The position numbers and the translations under genes are program-made. The notes under the pieces are model-generated. The model did no database searches, was not told the DNA's origin, and saw only the letters and a program-made list of their open reading frames with translations. Source: Ceratodon purpureus (Eukaryota > Streptophyta > Bryopsida > Pseudoditrichales > Ditrichaceae). From it: DNA of 64,000 nt. Of the stretch, positions 59,525 through 64,000 are shown piece by piece. The DNA lies in the NCBI GenBank assembly GCA_014871385.1, contig CM026422.1, positions 22,499,014 through 22,563,013 of the forward strand, in the 5' to 3' direction. Numbering within the stretch: the first letter of the stretch is position 1; each line of letters opens with the position of its first letter.

Positions 59525-59652
59525 ATAAGGTAGAGGGCCCTAGAACCGACCACCTGTTTCCAAAACCAATCAGGCTAAAATGTACCTATTTTGTACATTT
59601 TAGCTGATTGGTTTTGGAAACAGGTGGTCGGTTCTAGGGCCCTCTACCTTAT
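59525..59652. repeat. Near-perfect 61-bp palindrome (fold-back)
   Basis: Left arm 59525-59585 and right arm 59593-59652 are complementary over their full length with a single one-base bulge, around a 7-nt loop CTATTTT. Arms begin ATAAGGTAGAGGGCCCTAG. A fold-back transposon, or a hairpin RNA locus, would both look like this. Confidence 0.95.
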
Positions 59653-59696
59653 TACCAAATGTAAGTTCGACGAGCAAATATTTGATGGTTTTGGCA

Positions 59697-60014
59697 GGCA
59701 GATCGCACTTTGGCAGGACATCCCCCAGGCTGGGACTTACCTAGTGCAACGAGCGTTTTTCGGAGGGGCAGGGTTGATGAGCCCTTAGTTTTTGGTTTTT
59801 TATTTTAAAATTCCTAAGGGTATCTCTCTAGAGTAGTTCGAGGCCGTAGGCCCCATTTTTGAATTCAAAATTACCAAAAATGGTCTTACGGGGTCCAAAT
59901 TGAAAATTTCAGGGTTTTGGAAGAAAAAAGCCAACCAATGGGAGTGGCTCCTAAAAATGCTCGTAGCATTAGGTAAGTCCTAGCCTGGGATGTCCTGTCC
60001 ACGCCGGCAGATCG
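59697..60014. mobile_element. 300-bp Mutator-like MITE with 9-bp target duplication
   Basis: Exact direct repeats GGCAGATCG at 59697-59705 and 60006-60014 flank a 300-bp element. Terminal inverted repeats of about 48 bp start near GGCAGGACATCC (59712) and match the complement of GGATGTCCTGTCC (60000) with about 85% identity, including the shared GGACTTACCTA. Nine-bp target duplications and long inverted repeats are typical of Mutator-like elements. The outermost six bases match poorly. No ORF inside. Confidence 0.75.
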
Positions 60015-61453
60015 ACGAGCTGAAGTGATGTTCTGGGTAATGAAGTAATTGGGTTAAACCGAAGTACGGGGCCCAAGACCGTGCACATCTAAGAACATCA
60101 CGATTCCCCAGTAGTCATGTACTGTAATGCTGAAAGCGGAAAGAAGTGGAAAGACGTGAATTGGGGTTCAGGCGAGCAGGGGAAAAGCATGTATTCAAGC
60201 TTCATTTACAGGCTGAAACTTGTAAATTACAGGTTGAAGCTTATAAATTATAGGTTGAAACCTGGTTTTGGAAGACTTTTTAGGGGGCTTGTAAATGGTT
60301 TTGGAATGTTTTGTTTCGGAAAGTCACTCAGGTTGGAAGAACGACGTTCTCATGATTATAGGCTTATAGGTTTACAAGACTATTGGGGATGCTCTAAGGT
60401 ATCCTGGGTATTATTGTATTAGGAGGTCAAAAAGGAGCTTGACTATTCCTATGATTGGAAGAGAGCTCCAAGAGAAGTGGAGAGCCCTCACTAGATTAGG
60501 GTTATAAATGAGCACAGTCCCATTTCCACTTTATATACCCGTAACCTGGTTTAAATATCAACAAATGTGGTTAAAATCAATACATATCCATTTCGACAGA
60601 CTGAAATTTTACACACAACACATCTACTTTTTTTTGTAGATTTTTGGAATCTCAAATCTCTGTATATGTAGATCCTAATTAGATGTGTACATCCACAACA
60701 CACGTACATTCTTGAATTTACAAAATTAACATGTATAAATATGAAATAGATGTATGTATTTGCAGAAAATACAAATTTCCAAATTCTTCATCTGAACTGG
60801 TCCGGCATGTCCAAACAAAATACTTTTATAATGCTCCTAAACGTAAAAATGTACAAATGAGGATTTAAGATAACTGCATATTTTTAGTAATATACCAATA
60901 TGCTTGAAATAATGCATGTAACACACAATGCGGCAAATCAATAAGTCAATGAGTTGAGTCTTCAAATATTTCGGTTCACTATAATATTTTCTCTGCATTT
61001 TCTACTCAGGAATACACTCCCTTACATAAGACTTGGTGCCTTGAGGTATTCATTGTTTAAAGTTCACTGGGAGACATCGCCATGAATGTTTAATAGCCAA
61101 ACAGAGAACCATTACAGGTGAAACATTTGCACAGAAATATGTTATATTTCAGACCAGGCCAAGGAGAGTGCACCAAACGGTGTCCTCCCGTAAGTTTTAC
61201 ATCAACTGTGGCGTGCTACGTCCAACTTTCAAGCACAAAGCTCACAGAAGTTATTAACTATATACGTAGAGTAGAACTGTCACAAGTCTGCAAAAAACAC
61301 TTGAGACTCACCGAACTGCGCTGTAGTGGAAGCTAGACTAAAGATTTCGAGACTTCCGTGACTGCAAGTTGCTGCAGAGAGTTTCACTGCTCAACGTGCT
61401 GCCATTTAAGTTGCACTTGGAGATGACCCATGCTGATCATCGGATGTGCCTGT
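60015..61453. other. Non-coding region downstream of catalase
   Basis: Contains a 21-bp repeat (AGGTTGAAGCTTATAAATTAT type, 2-3 units, 60210-60265), an AT-rich stretch and presumably the catalase 3' UTR next to 61453. The ORF at 60117-60422 includes the short repeat and shows no domain; not called. Confidence 0.5.
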
Positions 61454-64000
61454 TTAGATGTTGGCTCTTGTGTTTAGACGTGCTGCCAGCTTCTGTCCCA
61501 GGGTCTTGTCACACTGCAGTAGACATGTGTTGTGAATTTAAGATGTTAGTACCGTTTCAAAGACATGTGGATTTGTTAGGATTGCGATATGGGAATTCCA
61601 GGTTGATGAGTTCTCTTGCACACATTGAGCGTTTGAAGGGCAGTGACATACCTGAGAGAGGTAAGAGAGCCAGATGCTGCGGATTTCGTGAGTTAGCCTT
61701 GGGTCTCCCAATGCCTTGCACATTCTGCCGATGAATCTCTCCTGCCTGTTGCAGCATTTGCAATTGTACAGATATATGAGCGGAGTTAAACATGCAAGAT
61801 GAAAAATTCACTTCCAAGCACTTGTATCAACAGCTGATTAGAGTTTTTGCGGAGTGACTCACCTGTCATGGTCCCAAGTGCGGTATCGTTCGCCGGGTTG
61901 AATGAAGTTGTTCTCTTTTGGAATCACAGTCTGAAAATCACATACCAACGTTACATCGGAAACGTTGTTAGTCCATGTATCTTGAAATTTTGTGCATTCT
62001 ACAACCCGTTGGAGCACATCACCGAGGAGCACAAATTTAAATCAGAACAAACTCGAGACTTACCTTGCTTACCTGAATAAATTTTACACATCAAGTCGTT
62101 GTAGTCGGAATAATTTGATGAACAGATGTACGTCGACAAGGACTGCGCCCCGGCTGTACACTTCAGAGTAGTTCTTCATTCAGAAATTTAAGAAAATATT
62201 TCTTGAATGTCCACTAAAGAATTTGTTGAGAAGTGTAACGAGCCGGGTGCGCAGGCCCCGGTGACCTTCATCTGTTCATCATGTGCTCTGAAGTGCTCAA
62301 GTTTTCTCAAAGTCTTTATCCTGTGAATAGGAGAGGCAAGGGTTCTATGGAGTATGTCTTCTGCTGAGGATCTTAATTGTGGCTGAAGAAGTGTAGATCA
62401 ATTGGCTGCTTTCTCTAGCGAAAAGAAGCAGAACATGTCTGGCAGAGAAAATTACTAGATCTGAGGCATACGGTGGTTTGAAGATCTGGGTGATATTGCC
62501 GTGCTGCACGTCGTCAAGGACTGACTGGTGGGGCCTGATATATGGCTATGGTAGCACAGAACAAGAGGATAGTAAGATCTGCATAAAGAGGATAGCAAAG
62601 TTTACCTTCTCTCTGATGCCACTAACGTGTGCCTTGGAGATTGGGAAGCGCTCAGCCAGACGAAGTGAATCGAAGCGGGAAGGCCAGTAGTTGACCTGCC
62701 AATCGAGCACACCATTTTCTGTTAGACTGGAGGTGCACCTTGAAAGCGGGCATGAAAGAACGGTAGTTGTAATACACTTAAGGATTGTGATCATTATAGA
62801 GGTGCAAAGAATTAGCACTCGGAACGAACCTCTTCGTCACGGTGAGTGAAATTCATGAAGCCTTCGTGGTGGTTGTTGTGATGGGCGCACTTGGGAGCGT
62901 TTGCCGGCAGAAGCAGGTAGTTCGGGCCGAGGCGGTGGCGTTGAGTGTCGCCATATGCGAAAATGCGGCACTGCAACATCTTGTCATTGCTGTAGTAGAT
63001 TCCGGGGGGCACAATTCCGGGAGAGAACGCAAGCTGCTCGTTCTCGTTGAAGAAATTGTCCAAATTCTTGTTTAGCACCATGCGTCCCACTGGCTGCAAG
63101 GGGAACAGCTCCTCGGGCCAAATCTTGGTGGTGTCCATGGGGTCGAAGTCATACTTGTCCTCGTCGGCTGGATTCATGGTCTGGATGTATAGCCTCCACT
63201 CGGGGAAGCTCCCGGAGGCTATGGTGTCATACAGATCCTTGGTGGCATGGCTGTGACATTGGGCCACCACCTTCGCAGCCTCATCCTCCAAAAGGAACTT
63301 CAGCCCACAAGTAGGCCTCCAGTGCCACTTGATCAGCGTCTCCTTGCCCTCCTTGTTGATCAGCTGCCATAACAAATTCGAAACATACATGAGCAGATTA
63401 TCAACAACCGAACGTCACAAGTTCTCCACACTTAACCGAAGGCATAAATGAGCATCAGAAATACGCCATTGCCACGATTGAGAGTTTCTTGATGAGAAAT
63501 AAGTGGATCCATGAGTACCTTGAATGTGTGCACGGCGTATCCGTCCATGTGGCGGTAGTCGGTGGGGACACCCCAGTCGTCCAACCACCAGAAGAACATG
63601 TGGGTGCTCTCGGGGATGTAGGACAGGTAGTCCATGATGCGCCACCACTCTTGTACGTTTGACTTGGGGTTAGGCTTCATGGCATGAATCACATCTGGAA
63701 ACTGCAACAGCCGGAAGCAACCATGATATATCAGTAGCTACCCGCAGGAGTTGGCAGATTAACTCACTCAAAGTAAAGACAATTAGACTAAATGTGATTT
63801 TCTCGTGACTGAATGAAGAGCACTTACCTGCATAGCATCCCGCACAAAGAAAACCGGCATGTTGTTGCCCACCATGTCGAAGTTGCCTTCGCGTGTGTAG
63901 AACTTGACGGCAAACCCTCGAGGGTCTGGCAATGTCTCCGGGCTGCCCTTCTCGTGAATGACGGTGGAGAACCGCGCAATGAGAGGCGTCTGCACAACAT
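61454..64000 (-). CDS. Catalase, 3' part (N-terminal ~90 residues outside the window)
   Basis: Seven exons visible: 64000-63828 (partial), 63701-63519, 63363-62830, 62695-62606, 61930-61863, 61745-61652 and 61513-61454 (TAA at 61454-61456), about 400 residues of the usual ~490. Exon 1 begins [13 protein letters not shown] and contains RDPRGFAV-like [18 protein letters not shown] and VGNNMPVFF, whose Asn is the conserved catalytic Asn. Exon 3 has [11 protein letters not shown] and [16 protein letters not shown] with the heme-ligand Tyr region. Exon 4 has [10 protein letters not shown]. The protein breaks down H2O2 in peroxisomes. The C-terminus [14 protein letters not shown] keeps QKL at positions -13 to -11, the internal import signal described for plant catalases. 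The catalytic His lies outside the window. Confidence 0.95.
61931..62605 (-). other. Large catalase intron
   Basis: A 675-bp intron between the VNYWPSRF exon and the TVIPKENNF exon, several times longer than the other catalase introns here. No gene or repeat seen inside. Confidence 0.8.

Noticed and set aside
60117..60422. 101-residue plus-strand ORF
   Set aside because: Contains a 21-bp tandem repeat, has no recognisable domain and lies in the catalase 3' flank.

Overview
The window is nuclear DNA of a land plant, most likely a bryophyte (moss-type). Evidence for a plant: a plant acyl-CoA thioesterase carrying an N-terminal cyclic-nucleotide-binding-like domain, an L-type lectin receptor kinase, a plant catalase, an autoinhibited type IIB Ca2+-ATPase, CACTA and Helitron transposons, and spliceosomal GT-AG introns of about 80-700 bp. 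The species assignment is inference from the gene mix and AT-rich intergenic DNA.

Layout. 1-418 is the terminal exon of an unrecognised + strand gene. 0.7-4.4 kb holds weak minus-strand ORFs. 4.4-16.05 kb is a CACTA-type (En/Spm-like) transposon region with two divergent spliced genes, both with uninterrupted reading frames as I join them: a TNP2-like transposase (minus, 3 exons, 1375 aa) and a Transposase_24/Ptta-like protein (plus, 9 exons, 739 aa). 16-18.3 kb is repeat-rich and contains a tRNA-like relic. 18.3-25.9 kb is a nested block: long inverted repeats flanked by TTAA enclose a decayed Helitron Rep/helicase gene, which is itself split by a non-coding insert full of TCAATTAGACA-type motifs. 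26-29 kb is AT-rich, followed by an intronless gene for an unrecognised membrane protein (29054-30388).

Host-gene region. A minus-strand acyl-CoA thioesterase gene A (31109-36245, 17 exons, 447 aa, C-terminal SKL) is followed by another AT-rich repeat region (37-43.4 kb) with TTAA-flanked inverted-repeat elements. Then come an intronless L-type lectin receptor kinase (45087-47432, plus), an intronless type IIB Ca2+-ATPase (48168-51290, minus), and a second thioesterase, gene B (53229-58445, minus, 17 exons in the same arrangement, 442 aa, C-terminal AKL). 58.6-60 kb has a triplicated ~258-bp repeat, a near-perfect 61-bp palindrome and a 300-bp MITE with a 9-bp target duplication. The window ends inside a catalase gene (minus, 7 exons seen, N-terminus outside).

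How the genes relate. Thioesterases A and B are paralogues. They and catalase are peroxisomal by their C-terminal signals (SKL, AKL, and the internal QKL of catalase): the thioesterases would release free fatty acids from acyl-CoA, and catalase removes H2O2 made by peroxisomal oxidation. The receptor kinase and the Ca2+-ATPase are a plausible perception and Ca2+-extrusion pair but are merely adjacent and convergent. Exon models were joined by eye from splice signals, frame continuity and family similarity.
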